Of a stretch of 64,000 nucleotides of DNA, positions 25,571 through 39,500 are shown piece by piece (the first letter of the stretch is position 1; each line of letters begins with the position of its first letter). The translations under genes were made by a program, and so were the position numbers. The stretch comes from Channa striata (taxonomy: Eukaryota; Chordata; Actinopteri; Anabantiformes; Channidae): NCBI GenBank assembly GCA_033026295.1, contig CM065177.1, positions 1,791,400 to 1,855,399 of the forward strand. Direction: 5' to 3'. Under the pieces are notes generated by a model that was not told the DNA's origin, did not search any database, and saw only the letters and a program-made list of their open reading frames with translations.

Positions 25571-28500
25571 TTGCTGATATAAAGGAGAAGGTGTGCACAT
25601 ATTGGAATGTGTGCTCACCACGGGCATGAACCAGAGCTCTATCTGCTCTATCTTCATGTTAATGAAGTGTGATCAAACATACTGTTCTGTGCGCTCATAC
25701 TTTGTCACGTGCAGTATTTGCCTGCGTATTTATGTGAGAGTGTATCATCTTGCAACACACCACAGAAGATCTCAGAGCCTAGTAAGGTATAAATAAACAA
25801 TGGAAGGATCGGACTTTTTTACCATTTCCTTTGGCCTCCCTTTTTCTCCCTGAAAGGCTAAGTGCACTCTCTCATGGTCGATTTTCAAATCAATAAACTG
25901 GGTATCTCTGAGAGGATGCACCAACTTGCAGATCTCCCGTGCAGGAAGAATTTGAGCAGTAATGCATTTCATATTCTACACACACACACACACACAGGCA
26001 CAGAGACACATTTAAGTATACATAAAGGCATATGCTCACGTTGTCTGCTTCCTGTTTAGAAATTGATACCACGGCCCTTAATGGGAGACAGTGGGAGGCG
26101 GGGGCAGTTCAGACTTTGAGACTGGGAGACTCCAGACTGTTGTTGTTGTAAAGGATGTCAGCTATCGGGGTCGTGACTCACGCATAGCTTTAAGATAAAA
26201 CATCGTGCCACCTATGAAACTTTAAGCTGAGATTTGTTTGGAACTTCCATAAGAGAAGCATTTGTGTTTGAGTAAATATGTGTTTCTGTGTTAGTGTTAA
26301 CGCTGAAAACCTTCACGGGGCCCAATGTGGAAATGGCCTATTATTGAATTTATGTATAAACAAATACACTCTATTTAGATGCACATAATAATTTGTGTTA
26401 TTTATATACAATATATTGAATTCATTATTTATTTTCTTCATGTATATACTCTATTAATTTGTGTATTCATATAGTCAAGCACTGTACTCATGCGGCATTT
26501 AATATTTTTAGAACTTAAGTTCCATGTTACTTTTTGTATCAGTTTGAAAAACAAACAATTCTGTACAGTTACAATTAGTGATGTGAGATTTAAAAATTAC
26601 CCAGCAGTGATCTGAATCAATTCAAATTATAATTATTACTTTCAAAACACCTCATCATCAAAACAGTGAATTTGCAATGTATATTTGCAATAAGTTATTA
26701 ACATATTAATAAATTGATAATTATAATTCAATATTACCATGTACAATAATATACAGTATACAATCATATCAAAAGTACTGTCACTTTTGGTACTGTAGGT
26801 GTTTTAATAGCATATTGAATACAGACCTTTTACTTTTATCAAAGTTTTTCTACACTGTGTTACTGATACTTTTATCATGACATTCCAATGTATTCGTCTA
26901 TGTTCCCATCAGTGCTACCTCTGCTACGCTCTTCTAACCTCTGCTACATTCTTCCAACATCACAAATCTTTGTCAAGAGGCTTCTGTACAACACCCTTTG
27001 TTCTTAGATGTTTAAATCCGATGAATAACTGCACCCGCTGCCCCAAAACCGCCTTTCGCCAGTATTGTTCCAAATCCTTTATGATAATAAGGGTGCTGGC
27101 AAGTAATTACATCACGGTTTCCCATGCCTTTCGCATGATTGATGCCAAAGTGCACTGTATTGGCTGTGATCCATTTGGCCGTGGCTGCTTGCTGGTTGAT
27201 GTGTGGTCGGGGATATCAACTTAAATGGAGTGTAGGCAGGTACAGTTTAATGTTTAATCTCTGTTAGCTGATAATCAAAGAGCGGCAGTTTGTGAAGATG
27301 CTGTGATAAACTTTACTTCCATTGTGAGTGGTTTAAGTGCTGACAGAGACAGAAAAGCCTTCCACGTTAGCATTCAGCCAACACAAGTCAAAAGTTTACC
27401 ATTGAATTAAATAATATTAGTGCATCCATATCCATTTGGCTCCGAATGGCAATGTGTTAGTCTTGTTTTATCACTGATTACATTTTCCAAATTGATTCCT
27501 CCTGGTCTTTGGCACAATAAACATGAAAATGGATACAAACTAAAGCGAAGCAGCTTGCAGCTCGAAGGTCGTCAAATAACTGCACACGTGCAAACAGTGT
27601 TTGCTCACTTTCTGTTCATACACAGTAAAACACATTGTGGTTGAATGGCATTTCTTTGTGATGAGGGCAGCCACAAAACATTTAAAGATGTGTCTCTCTA
27701 GAATATTGAAGACTGAAGGTTCTAATCCAAAGGTGAAAAGAAAAAGAACTCAGGCCTCCAACTCATTACTCACGCTTTCTTTACCTTCTATACATATCTA
27801 ATACTCATCAGGCACAGCGCACACATCTACACATAGCAGCTTCACTAAATTTTGGCTAAGGAGCCAAAAACCAAGCAGAGAAGTACAAATTAAAATGATA
27901 AGGTTTCATTTATCTACAGTATTTGTAAATTTGCATACACATGTTTATACAATTGCAGACTAGCAGGGTCCAAAACCAAAATAATTACATTCATGGTTTA
28001 GATGTGTTACTAATAATATATTTCTTGTCATAATGTTTTAACTGTAAGTCAAACTCAGAAACAACCTGATGCTGACACTTGAAACACAGGAGCCCATCCA
28101 AGAACTTCCAAGGGTTTTGGCTAGTTGGAAAAGTAAATCTGAATTTTAAAAAAATCCTTGTTCACAAGAAAATGAAAAAAAAATCTGTTCACACAAACTA
28201 AGTCAGTGCTGAAAATACAGTTCCTACCCATCTCCAACCTGGGCAGAGTTTTCCAGAAAGTTTCTTTTCAGTGACTCAAAACTGTTTGCATTTAGACAAA
28301 ATAGACATTTAAAAAGGCTGTTTGGGCCTATGTGGAGCTCTTTGGCTTCCTTAAAGGACGACTTCACCATTTCTCAACTTGCTCTCTATGGCTTTAGCTT
28401 AGGTTACAAATGTATATTAAAACTTCCCACTGATTTCCATATATGAAAATATTTCTCTGCTTCCGGCTGACAAGCTCCTCCAGATGACATTACTGAGGCA

Positions 28501-31261
28501 GGTTTCACATGCAGGTTAGTTGTTAACCCTGAGATGAGAAAAACTAGGTTTTCAGTTCCAGAAACAGAAAGAAGTAAAACTTTGGAAAAAGAATGTGCTG
28601 TGCAGTACCACAGTACCTGATGCTAAGTTTATGTTGGAACACGTTGGAGGTCCAGTTTAGGTAGCACCCTACCAAGACATGTGTTAATAAATGTGCTAGG
28701 ATATCAAGCAGTATGGATTCATTCTCAGCTCAGAATACAAATCTGTATACTGTCTTTTCAACACTGCGGCTTGCTGGATAATAAGACGACTGTTAGGTTC
28801 AAAGTCCGCTCTGCACTGAAACAGAACCATACATTACCGTGCTGTAATCAATGTAATCAGTCTAAACTTCTTTAGAAACACGACACACTCATCTGTGAAG
28901 AATCATCGCTCATGTTGTAATCGGTCACACTGATGGATAATTAGTAATCATTAGTTATCACGTCATGTTGGAGATTATGGGATTATTTGAACAGGCTGTT
29001 TGAACTGCAGCTGCATATACTTGAAGATGAAAAAAAAACTGCACTAAATGTGGTAAATAATTTAGTCAAAAATTGCAGAACACTTTAATTTTAATTCATT
29101 GGGCCAAAAAATGTGAACATAATTAAATGTTATTGAGCAAGACCTTTGAATGTGTTCAAATTCATGTTATAACTATATATAAATGTACCTTTTATATGCT
29201 TCATATTATTGTCTGTCAACATATGAATTTTATTCTCATAAGATTAAACTGAAAAAACTGAACATTACCATTAATAAGAAAATGTCTAAAAGCCCCTAAA
29301 AATGCATGGGAGCAAAGTGTGTGTTGGCGCTGCATGAACACATAAATTAGTTGTTGCAATTGGGCCTTCAGGTGCCCTTTAATTTTTGGCCTCTGGGGCA
29401 GCTGTAATCAGGACATTGTTTATGAAAAATGTTAGTTATATTTTTCATCCTCTAACTTTAGTTAGATTCAATTTTAGTTCTATGTGTTCTTTTTTTTTTT
29501 TTAGAGGGAGCTGCCTGAGTCATTAACTTCATTTCCAGTTGTATAAATGAAAACTGCCCGAGTGCAGAGTTATTACCTTTTACAATATCACTCTCATCTT
29601 CCTCAAAGCATTCTCACTTTTTCCTCTCGTACTGCATCTCTACGCCTGATATGAGCCACATTTCCCACGTTGCTCTAAGCTTTCCAGGATGGGAACATAA
29701 ACCTCAATATGGTACCATATCGAGTGTGTGTATGCAAAATAAAAGTGTTCCAGCTGGTTGCCGAGCCTGGATTCACTTTGTAATCCCTGGTATTTACCTT
29801 CAGGCTGACGTCCATTATGTTTTCACACGTTAGCACATTCATCCCTGTTTTTCTGCCTCTCCGTTCTTCGCTCTCTGGTTGAGTAGGAGGGGAAGGAGAA
29901 GGAGCCTGGGGCGGGCCACCTGTGCTGGTGTGTTGTTAGTTGTGTAAATCAGCAATCAGAGGAATTAACTTCCACGGCTGCGTTTGAGATAAAGTGAGAG
30001 AAAACAAAAGAAAACCACGTGTGAAAGAAGGACAAGAATATATTTGGTTAGTCATTGTGGAGGACAACGTGTCTCTGTGTATGTTATCTGCTGATGTCTT
30101 CACGTTTTTCTACTGGCTGCAAAATTGCATCATTTTAAACTGGCGCACATAACTCACCTCTACCCATCCAGCATCATTAAAGAAAATCACTCGTGAATGT
30201 GTTTAGTATAAAATGGGTTGGCAGCAATATCACAAAAATATAGGGAGTTATGGTGAAAACATTTCTTGCGTTAAATGTATAATGTTCTTCCTCAAAACTG
30301 CAGCACGTACATTTATGTCATTATTCCCCGTCTAGCACATAGTACAGATTCTTTTTTATATACAGAAAGGAAAATTAAATACTTTCCCTAAGTGACAGCA
30401 CTGAACAAGAATGCTAAGCAGTAATTTGATTTCATCTTGGTTTTCAGAACGTCCGCTTTGGATGGATCATCTCACACTTGCCCGAAAAGCATTTTTCCAA
30501 CAAAGAATTTTTACAAAACGTGTGGCCAGAAGAGATTTTTCTGAGCATTACAAATCCTCCAAATTAACTTTCCATTATCACAATTGAAACAGTTTGATTT
30601 AGGATCATTTTAGGTTTACTTTAATCGGCCATCTGGTTGATTTACAGCTCCATGGGCTGGAAGGTGTGATCCCAGTTGGGGGAAATATTGTCATTTAGAG
30701 CCATTTAAACACAAGATAGCTCCAACCTCCAAACCATATGTTGACACAACGGATGAATTCAGTTCAATGAAACACACACATTTTACAGTTGTGTAATTTC
30801 CTTTTTTCACTTAGTAATATCCAAATACCAAAGCAGTTGTCATCGACATGATTCCTCACTATCATACTAACCATCGTGTCAGCCTGCTCTGTTGATCCTC
30901 TATGACTCAGCAATTTTTCTAATGTTGAACTCATCTTTCAAAATAAAATGCAACTTCAAATACATACTGTTCTTTAGAAATTATTAACTATTAAATGGGG
31001 AAGATGGTTTCTGCTTCTGGATGTCTTTTACAACCAGTCAGCTTTAGATACATGTATAGAACACGACTTTTACACAATTCAGTTTCGTCCGCCACATGCA
31101 CATGTAAAAAAAAGTACTTGAACCTTGTTCATTTGAATTGTACATGTGTTTATCTCAGTGTGGTTATAGGGTCTGTACCAAATGAGACCTTTGTTTTTTA
31201 AGTTCTGTCACCAAATTTCCTTATCTGTTGATGACGTATACCTGTCGTCATCTGTCTAGGC
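25571..31261. other. Non-coding stretch without recognised genes
   Basis: No supported gene. It contains a (CA)n tract at 25978-25996 and a very AT-rich segment at about 26340-26780. Moderate-complexity blocks at about 27040-27230, 27420-27600 and 30560-30720 read like possible conserved regulatory DNA. The tract at about 28370-28590 ('aaggacgacttcaccatttc' and following) feels repeat-like, but I could not place its family. Confidence 0.45.
25978..25996. repeat. (CA)n microsatellite
   Basis: An uninterrupted AC/CA tract of about nine units. Frames spanning it are artefacts. Confidence 0.9.
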
Positions 31262-32054
31262 CAGGGGTCGGTAACCTGTGGCTCCGGAGCCGCATGAGGC
31301 TCTTCAGCCGTGTAACGGCTCCCTTTGGCCTTGACAAAAAAAAAACATGAACATAAATAAAGGGTATTTCTTAAGTCATTTTCATTTATATATTATAATT
31401 ATTAGTATATTTTGTTGCACAGTTATCTTGAAGTTTCAGTTGATGCCTTCTAAGTTTTAAAAAGCCATTTTTAATTTATAATTTGTCAACGAAAATATAC
31501 GTCACATTAAACGTCACCAGCCTTCGCCTTTACCTGCTTTTGGAGTGTGCGAACCCTGCAATACCGAACTTCAGACACAGAAGTCAAGTTTAAACAGGTA
31601 CGAACAATAGAATTTAGTAAGCTATTATTTGCTTATTGCTTATATTATTTTTCTGAAAACACAACATGTTTTTGTATGTTCAGGTGCTTCAGTTAATTGC
31701 AGGCTGAGTAAAAAACCCGCAGAGGACTAGAGAACACTGACATGGACTTGTCAAAGACATTTATAATTTTATATTTCTTTTCAAAGCTGTTAAGCTACAG
31801 CTACATTTTATATTTATATTAAAGTGGGCTAGTTTTTATTTTACTTTTAAACAAATATAGGAAGGACTTAAATAGGCTTCAGTTCACAGTCTAATGTATT
31901 TCAAAGTAGACCTACAAACAAACACTGCACTTCTGTTGTTGTAACAGGTAAAATTTAAAAAAAGAAAACTTTTAAAAGTTTACAAGCTCATATTTTTCTA
32001 ATACTTTTTTTTTCACAAAATGGCTCTTTTGATAATATAGCTTGCAGACCCCTG
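31262..32054 (+). mobile_element. Non-autonomous hAT DNA transposon (793 bp)
   Basis: The left end reads 'caggggtcggtaacctgtgg'. The right end is its imperfect inverted copy, ending 'cttgcagacccctg'. The CAGGGGT terminus is typical of hAT (Charlie-like) elements. It is flanked by 8-bp direct repeats, gtctaggc (31254-31261) and ggctaggc (32055-32062). These match at seven of eight positions and fit the hAT preference for an nTCTAGnn-like target. The left subterminal 'ggctccggagccgcatgagg' and right 'aaaatggctcttttgat' segments are also characteristic. No transposase frame remains inside, so it would have needed an autonomous hAT in trans. The plus orientation is arbitrary. Confidence 0.88.
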
Positions 32055-33329
32055 GGCTAGGCATTTCCTGTTGGATTCATATGAGAATGGCTGTCCTCTA
32101 AAGGTTAACACCTTGCTGTTGTCACTTCTGTTCATGACAGACTCAGTGTCAGACACAGCAAGTAACAGTGTGTTATCCTGCCCTCTAATCATTTAGCTAT
32201 CCAACGCCGACCCACGCCAAACAGTCCTATCATATTAGTCTTTGATGGGTTGGGCAAGCTGAGACCTCACAAGTGCTCTTTGTGTAAGAGGACGCCCAGG
32301 GCTGACCGGACTTAATAGAACCTGTCCATTCTAATGAACGTTCACTGTGCCACACACATTAAAAGAACAGCGGCTCAATCCTAAGTTGTTGCTGGTGCAG
32401 ATAGGAAACACACTAGGTGAGTAGTAACAAATCAAATGATTGCTTCAATGCTACAATTTCCTGAATTTTTACAATACATTCAACACATCAGCAATCTCAA
32501 GGATTGGTCATATATTCAAACCCTGTAGAACAAGCAGAGACAGATGTTGACTTGAGATGGTTAAGTCAGTGACTATGTGGCTAATTAGCCACAATACTGT
32601 GAGTCCTAAAACTGGTCGAAATGAAGACCAATGCGAAATTAAATGTCCATCTGCAGTTGAAAACAAGGGACCCAGACAAGTAGATTTTAACAAAAAAAAT
32701 GTTTCTCTCTTTTTTTTTTGTGAGGTTGCTTGTTGCTCTGTCTTTTGTTCAAGTGAATTTCACAAAATCATTTGAGAGGAAAGGTTCACAATTCATTGGA
32801 GTCTACCATGAAACAGTCAGATGCACATGGGAACATCGAAATGTGTTTTAACTGCTGCAGTTAGTCGGAGAGTTGGGGAAGCTTTGCAAACTACCTCCTG
32901 TCTTTAAAGTGGTAGTAAACTGGGACTACAGCAAAGTGAAATTAGAAAGAATGTTCTTAGAAGTACTTCAAACGGCTTTATAAAAGAATAAGAAAGCTCA
33001 CATTATGCATGTGATGGCACAAGATGCATCAGTTTTTGAATTAGTGAAATAGTGTCTTCTTTTTTGATCAACATTAACATTAGCCTTTATAAGTTCATTT
33101 TAAAAATGGAAACTTTCAATCATTAAAATACAGTATGTTTCAAGGGTGAAACAGGTGGATAGTAATAGACTACAGCTAAAACAAACACACACACATATAC
33201 AGTATATAGTACATTTGCATATTTTTAGAATGTTTGACCGACTACAACAGCTCTGGTCTAATTTAATTTGTAATTTGATTTGAACGACAATTTAAGACAT
33301 TTTCAAAGCCACCTACTACCCAATAGGAG
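32055..33329. other. Non-coding stretch without recognised genes
   Basis: Nothing beyond the hAT target duplication at its left edge is recognised. Frames are short and unremarkable. Confidence 0.5.
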
Positions 33330-33520
33330 TCTGTGGTTAGGAGAGACAGTGCTTAGCTACTGGGTTTGCAAGTTTGACCCCCACCTCCCAATGTCTGTAT
33401 GTCAAAATTTCTTTGGCAATAACCTGACACCATTGGTGTGTATGCGAGAGGGAGAATTTGTGAATATGAAGCAACTGTAAAGCGCTTTGATTACAAAGAA
33501 AGTAGAAAAGCTCTATACAT
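33330..33520 (+). mobile_element. Decayed dispersed teleost repeat with 'aaagcgctttga' 3' end
   Basis: The segment shows in order 'ggtttgcaagtttgaccccc', 'atgtctgtatgtcaaaattt', 'gacaccattggtgtgtatg', 'aagcaactgtaaagcgctt' and 'agtagaaaagctctataca'. From memory this matches a very common teleost repeat containing '...gggttcgaat...', '...tgcatgtcgaag...' and '...aaagcgctttgag...agaaaagcgctata...'. The early part resembles a tRNA B-box, so a SINE origin is possible, but the class is uncertain. It has many substitutions. An opposite-orientation relative lies at 47185-47310. Confidence 0.6.
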
Positions 33521-36500
33521 GTTTGGTTGTAATGACTATGACCTGAACTTAAGACAAAATGTAAAAGGTGCATGTCATTGAATTCTCTGCGGAGACTCTG
33601 TGCATGGATGGACACTAGGCCCATTAAAAACATAACAGATTCTAGGGCGAAGCTTCAATGGTCTCATCTGTTTTGCAGGAGGAACAGTAAGCTGCTGTGG
33701 CCGGTGTGGCAGTGGACCAGGACCAGGCTATGCTAGTACTGGCAAAGTGGTCGAACCAATCTGTCACATATATGGTTGGATGGTGACCAGACCAAGTGTC
33801 GGCCTGCCAAAGGAGATGTGCTGCCTCTGATTACAGACAGGTGTCTCAGTCAGTGAGACAGTTGGTGGAACAGTTTTATAGCAGCCATGCTCATCCTAAT
33901 GGACGAGTCAAGCCAATGCATCCCTGTGGGCCGCGCTGAAGGTCACATCCTCTTACTTGATCACTGGCTGAGACTTTAATACTCTCACGTATTTTACAGG
34001 ACGGAATAATATCAAAGTACTTGTGTGTGAAGAGGTAAGAAATTACTTGAGAACTGTATTTAAATAGATAATCTTAAAGTATTTGTACTCACCTCCTTTG
34101 CACTATATATATTTGACAGTTTTAGCTACTTTGTGTAGCCACCATTGTTTTTTTTATTTCCACTATCTAAAGACGTACTAATAGAACAGATGAATGAAAT
34201 GAATAGTTTTTCGAGTAAAATGGCATAATAATCTGTTTTTGAATTGGTTCTACTGTTGAATCTGTACATGTATGATATTAGGCCTGAACATGTCATTTCT
34301 TCAGAAACTTTATTCCTGAGGAACATATGGAACAAATCTGGATGAGATATGTACATTCAGTTTATCAACACCAACAAGTTAAACAAGCTTTCTAAAAAAT
34401 AACATAACATTATATTAACAAATGTAACGTTATGGGCAGAACTTAGTATAATCAAGTTAAGGAGAAGTTGTAAAGCTTCCGTTATCCACACATCCTGAAT
34501 GAAAGCAAATTAAGATTAATACTTTATCAACTATCACATTATCACAAAATGATTCCAACTGGAGGTAGTGCTGCTCTGTTAACATGGTGTCATAGTCGTA
34601 GTCCTGTGTACCGCGTAGCTATTCTCTGTGGACTGACACAATCCCTTCAAGGAACCAAACCGGATAAAAACATGTAATTCTTTTTACTCAGCAGCAATTT
34701 GGATAAATCCATCCACTCCCAGTGGTTGTTAATGTTACATACACCATTTGGTGAAGTCAAAAAATCCCCAGTGTTCTACAGCAAGCTGGATTGTTCCTGC
34801 AAAAAAGCATGTTGTTTCATTAGATTACATCTGATCAATGCACCTGGTGTGAAAACAGCAGTGTTAATTATGTAGTGGCCCAGGCTCTTTCAAAGAGGCA
34901 TATGCTGTGGGTTTTTAGCAAACTTGTGAAGGTGTATTAAACATTTCCCAAGAGAAATGACATATGCAGTTCATAACATAGATTTGATAATCACATAAGC
35001 TTGGCCAGTTTGCATTAAAAAAGGATAAAGCTCTGGGTATGGATGTCAGAGTCACTGTTTACTGTCATCTAGTGCACTTCACAGTCTGAAGCACCTGAGC
35101 TTTGACGATACAGATTTACAGTTATTTGGACATTTAGGGAAACACCATGGCAACTTATGACACTCCCAAGCCACAAGTCCATCTGAGACTTTATGAGTTC
35201 ACCTGGATTTAAATGTGTCCATAGACATTAAAGTGGAGCTTTTGCAGGATTTAACAGTTTTTTAACAACTGAAATGAGACATGAATCTGATTACAATAAA
35301 TGTAAATTATTTAGCATGCCAACTGTTAGAGTTGCCAAAAGTGGCATTCGGAGAAAACTAGATTTGCTGAGATTCTTAAAAGTGTTTTGCCTCTGAAAAG
35401 TTTCTTCACTCTAGGTCAGTTCAGTTTGGTGCTGCAGTTCTGAGTCTATAATGATGATTGGATTTTCTGAGGAGAGTCAATCTGTATTATTACTAGGTCT
35501 GAGGAAATTGAATAATTGATTTGATCGTTTTAATGCTTTAAAAAAGGGGTTCTGGGAAGAATTACCACAGGTCTTGTCATAAAAGGGAGAGCTGCCCTGT
35601 CTTCTAACACTGTGAACAATCTGATGTGTCAGTGACTGGCTCAGTGAACAGGTGGTGTAGGGACAAGGTGGGGCCACTGTTTTCTCCATCTAGGTTTAGG
35701 TTGTGATCTTTGTCAGCTCTGGTCCAAATTCATGTCAGCCATTAAATCAAAGTAAAATGTTAAAATGTTAAAAGTTATTTAAAATAAATAAATAATAAAA
35801 TGTCCTAATTACTGGACAACGGAGGGGTTTGAGAAAAACTGATACCGTACATCCACACCAATTTCAAGAAACAAAGTATGTTAAGATCTGACTGGGATCT
35901 GGGAGATTGAGAGCTATTTGTTTTTACTTCCTAATCCATAAAAAAACTATGTATTAAACTATGAACTACATACTAAACTATGCACTATAATATTTTTCTT
36001 AATTAACAGCTGAATTTGTCTCTCCACCTTTTGCTTGGGTGTTTTCTGGAATACAATAGCAATTCAGTGCTGAAGGAGTCTAAGCCTGGGCACACAGGCC
36101 ATAGACAGGGGACTAAAGTAGTGGGTCCCTCCCAGCATGGAGGACTGACAGTGGGGATTACCACCATCTCATCCCCTGCAGAGCGGCGCCAGATATGGTT
36201 TCAATCAGTTCAGGCTCTGTCCCTGGGGAGAAGGATAAGTACCCTCTCCACTCACTCTTGCACACATATACACACACCAAACTGAATCCCATTTGTCTCA
36301 TCCACGGACATCCATGAGGTATAATGACAGCTAAAAATCTGCAGTAAATTGCTCCAATAGTAGCCACTCATTTACAGCCTCATCTTCATCATTAGATATG
36401 GGGGGAGGGAGGTAATTGCTCATATCTAATGGCACGCTAATTATCAGCGTAAAATCACCATCGGTTCTGGTGAGTGCTAAAAATATCTGCTGCCAGGTGG

Positions 36501-39500
36501 AACAGCTGCAGCAGACAGAAAACTTTAATGAAACTCTGTCTTTGTCGTCTGGCTACTCGTGGTTCTTTACTTGCTTGCTCCATAGGGAGGGGGTTACTCC
36601 GTTTGTCTTTGTTTACACGTCAACCATAGTCCATCAAAGTCCATCACACCATGTGTTTGCATCTTCTTACCGTGAAATGTGAAGGGAGGGAGGGGAAAAC
36701 AAGGTTTTCTTTGAGCACCTATGCATTATTATAATGACAGGGTTAAATGTGCATACCCTTAAATTTCAGTGTAAGAGGATACAAGCTATAGCACCTAACC
36801 GCAGGATACAGTATTGACAACAACGTCACCACTGATGGTCTTCACAACGTCATGGAGCACAGGGTCAGCATGGCCACTCTGAGCATCCTGTACAGCAAAA
36901 TGTGATACACTGTGTGCAGACGTGGTGGAAAACACAAACTCAAATAAAAGTACAGGCAGTCTTCAGTGCAACTGGCAATTCAAATCTTTTACTAAAGAAG
37001 TAAGTAATAAGCAGATTATCTACAGTTTTTATTTTAAACAACATTGTCCAAAAATGTATGTAATGCAGTGATCATAACAAAATACAGCTCAAAAATTGTT
37101 GTGATTTTAATGACTTAATGTTCTGAGAGGACAGGTGGTTATCTTAAAATGGTCAATCAACCACTTATTTTTTTTTATATAAAAGACATTAAAATTAGAT
37201 TATCATTAAGAGGGTGGTTGTAATATTTTGGCCAGGAGGCCAGGTGCTCTATGGGAAGAACCTCCCCATAAAGGAAAATAACACTTTTTAATATTATCAT
37301 GTACAATGAAGTCCATTCAGAGGGAGGAAGCTGAAAACAAAAGAGTTTATCTTTTTTAGGCTTTAGGCAGAATGTTTGCTGAAGTAGAAAAACTTCCACT
37401 TTCACCTTTTTTTGGTTTTTCTGTGTACTTGCTGCAGCTCGAGCATGTTTTTAAGCAGCTCAGCTGAAAGTGCAGGAGGTCAAATATCAAAGCATTAGAA
37501 CCGGAAGGCAACACAGAACGGACTAAGCATTTGCACTGAGAATCAAAAACTCTAGTTTCTAGTGTTTGCTGACTTGGGAGCGTGTGTCCACATGGGGAGA
37601 GCTGGGCCCTCATTTAATGCTCAGTTTAGCTAATGCAATAATAGCTGCAGAGAGAGACCATGTAATGACCAGCATTCGAGTGAGCTGAGCCTTTCCAGCC
37701 TGGCTCGAATAATAAGAGATCTCAAGGCCATAGCAGACACCGGGCAGGCAATTGTACATTTAGCAGACACCTCGGCTCAACAGATTGTAAGACGTGAGAA
37801 ATGAGAAATCAAATGGAAATGGAAGAGGAATGAGGTAGGTGACACCTTCATGCCTGAGGTGGAATGGAGTTAATTGTGCTGTTTGACTTTGGTCCTTCTA
37901 GGTGTTATTATGACAGGCGTTTTCCTTTAAGCAGTTATTTATGCTGAGTCTATGTGCACAATAAGACTATGGAGCCTCTCCATCTGACTGTAACTGCATC
38001 ACAGTAAACATACAACTGTCTATAAAACCCTACCTGTCAACACCTTATTTACAAGGAAAAACATTTAGAATGAACATGAGGCTTAATAACAATGAACTTG
38101 ATCTAACGGCTAAGGCGTAGTTTTAGGTTTAAGTCACTTGTTGCATCCACACCAAGCACCACCTTGAGTTTCTGTTAAAAAATCGTTAAATGTAATTCAT
38201 TAAAAAATACATTGCGTCAACGTAGTGTAATGTGTCCAGTTGGCATGTTGACTATTAAAAAAATACATGCAATAGTTCAGTATAGTTGCATAAGAATGTA
38301 TTTATTGACAGTGTTGCTTTTGTTTAAATTTACCATTAAATGATATCTCAGGATTCTACTGTAAGTGGAAGATAAATGTTTTTTGCAAAACAAAGCAGTG
38401 ATAAAGTCCTTTATGGCAGCAAAACACAGAAAGACAATATGCTCCATAACTGTAAAAGAGTATTTTGGTACATTTACTTCTAGCGATGTCTCATTGCGAA
38501 GCAAAAGTGATGGTCAGTGAAGTGTTATCCGTTAATGCGCATACTGCAGAACAGAAGGAATGTGACTGCTGATGCCACTGTGGACTGAAACACTGTCCTA
38601 GATTCTTTTCAAAACGGGACCACACAAAAACATGTTCACCCTCATTACTTTCATTTGGTATTACTATTCTTTTACCCTGAGTTTCTTCATTAAACAAGCA
38701 ACTTTTATCTGGAGTCACATTCTTTAAAATATGCACAAATATGCACATTTCTATACTCCTGACACATTCTGTATAAACGATAAAAACAGTTAGATGGTAA
38801 CGAGCCTCCAGTCGTCGTTCACAAGTTTATATTTTACTAGTGCATCAGTGATGGTGCATTTTAATCAGACTATTCTACCTGCAATCAGCTATCCATGATG
38901 CATGAGTATAAAGAAAAGCCAGAAACTTCCCACACTCACGAGGATGCACAGCTGTCGTGTTCTGTTGTGGAACATTCAGCACCTGACGATTTGTTAGCTC
39001 TTAGCTCCTGGAAGCGTTTCATGGTGTGACACATACATTCAAGTTAGGCAAATGCACTAACTATTAAAATGAGTATTGATACCTATTAATCAGTTTAGCT
39101 CAGTAGTACACACTCATGCAGGCTTGAACACCAACCCTGATTTCAAAAAATAATTATGCAAATAAACTACAGATAGATTGCAAGTATATTGTTACAAGGC
39201 AATGCGTTTTTTTTTTTTACTGGCAAAATAGCAAAGTTTGCCCTACATCAGGTGATTGTGAATATTAGTACTATAATGGTTAAATATATTTATACATGTT
39301 TTGGGGTATATTTAATAGTAGGCACCCAAAGAACTTACTTAGAGTTTGAGAAAAAACATGAGGAAAAATAACTGTCACTTTAGAAAAAGACACAATTCCT
39401 GGTTGTGTAATCTTATCCCTGTGACAATTAGCTCTGTTCAGTGTTTTTAAAAGAGAAAGGGGGTCAACAAATTAATTTGTTAACCGGAAGCTCATTGCCC

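Noticed and set aside
33360..33400. tRNA-like B-box in the dispersed repeat
   Set aside because: No cloverleaf can be drawn around it. If real it is the fossil promoter of a SINE-type repeat, not a tRNA gene.
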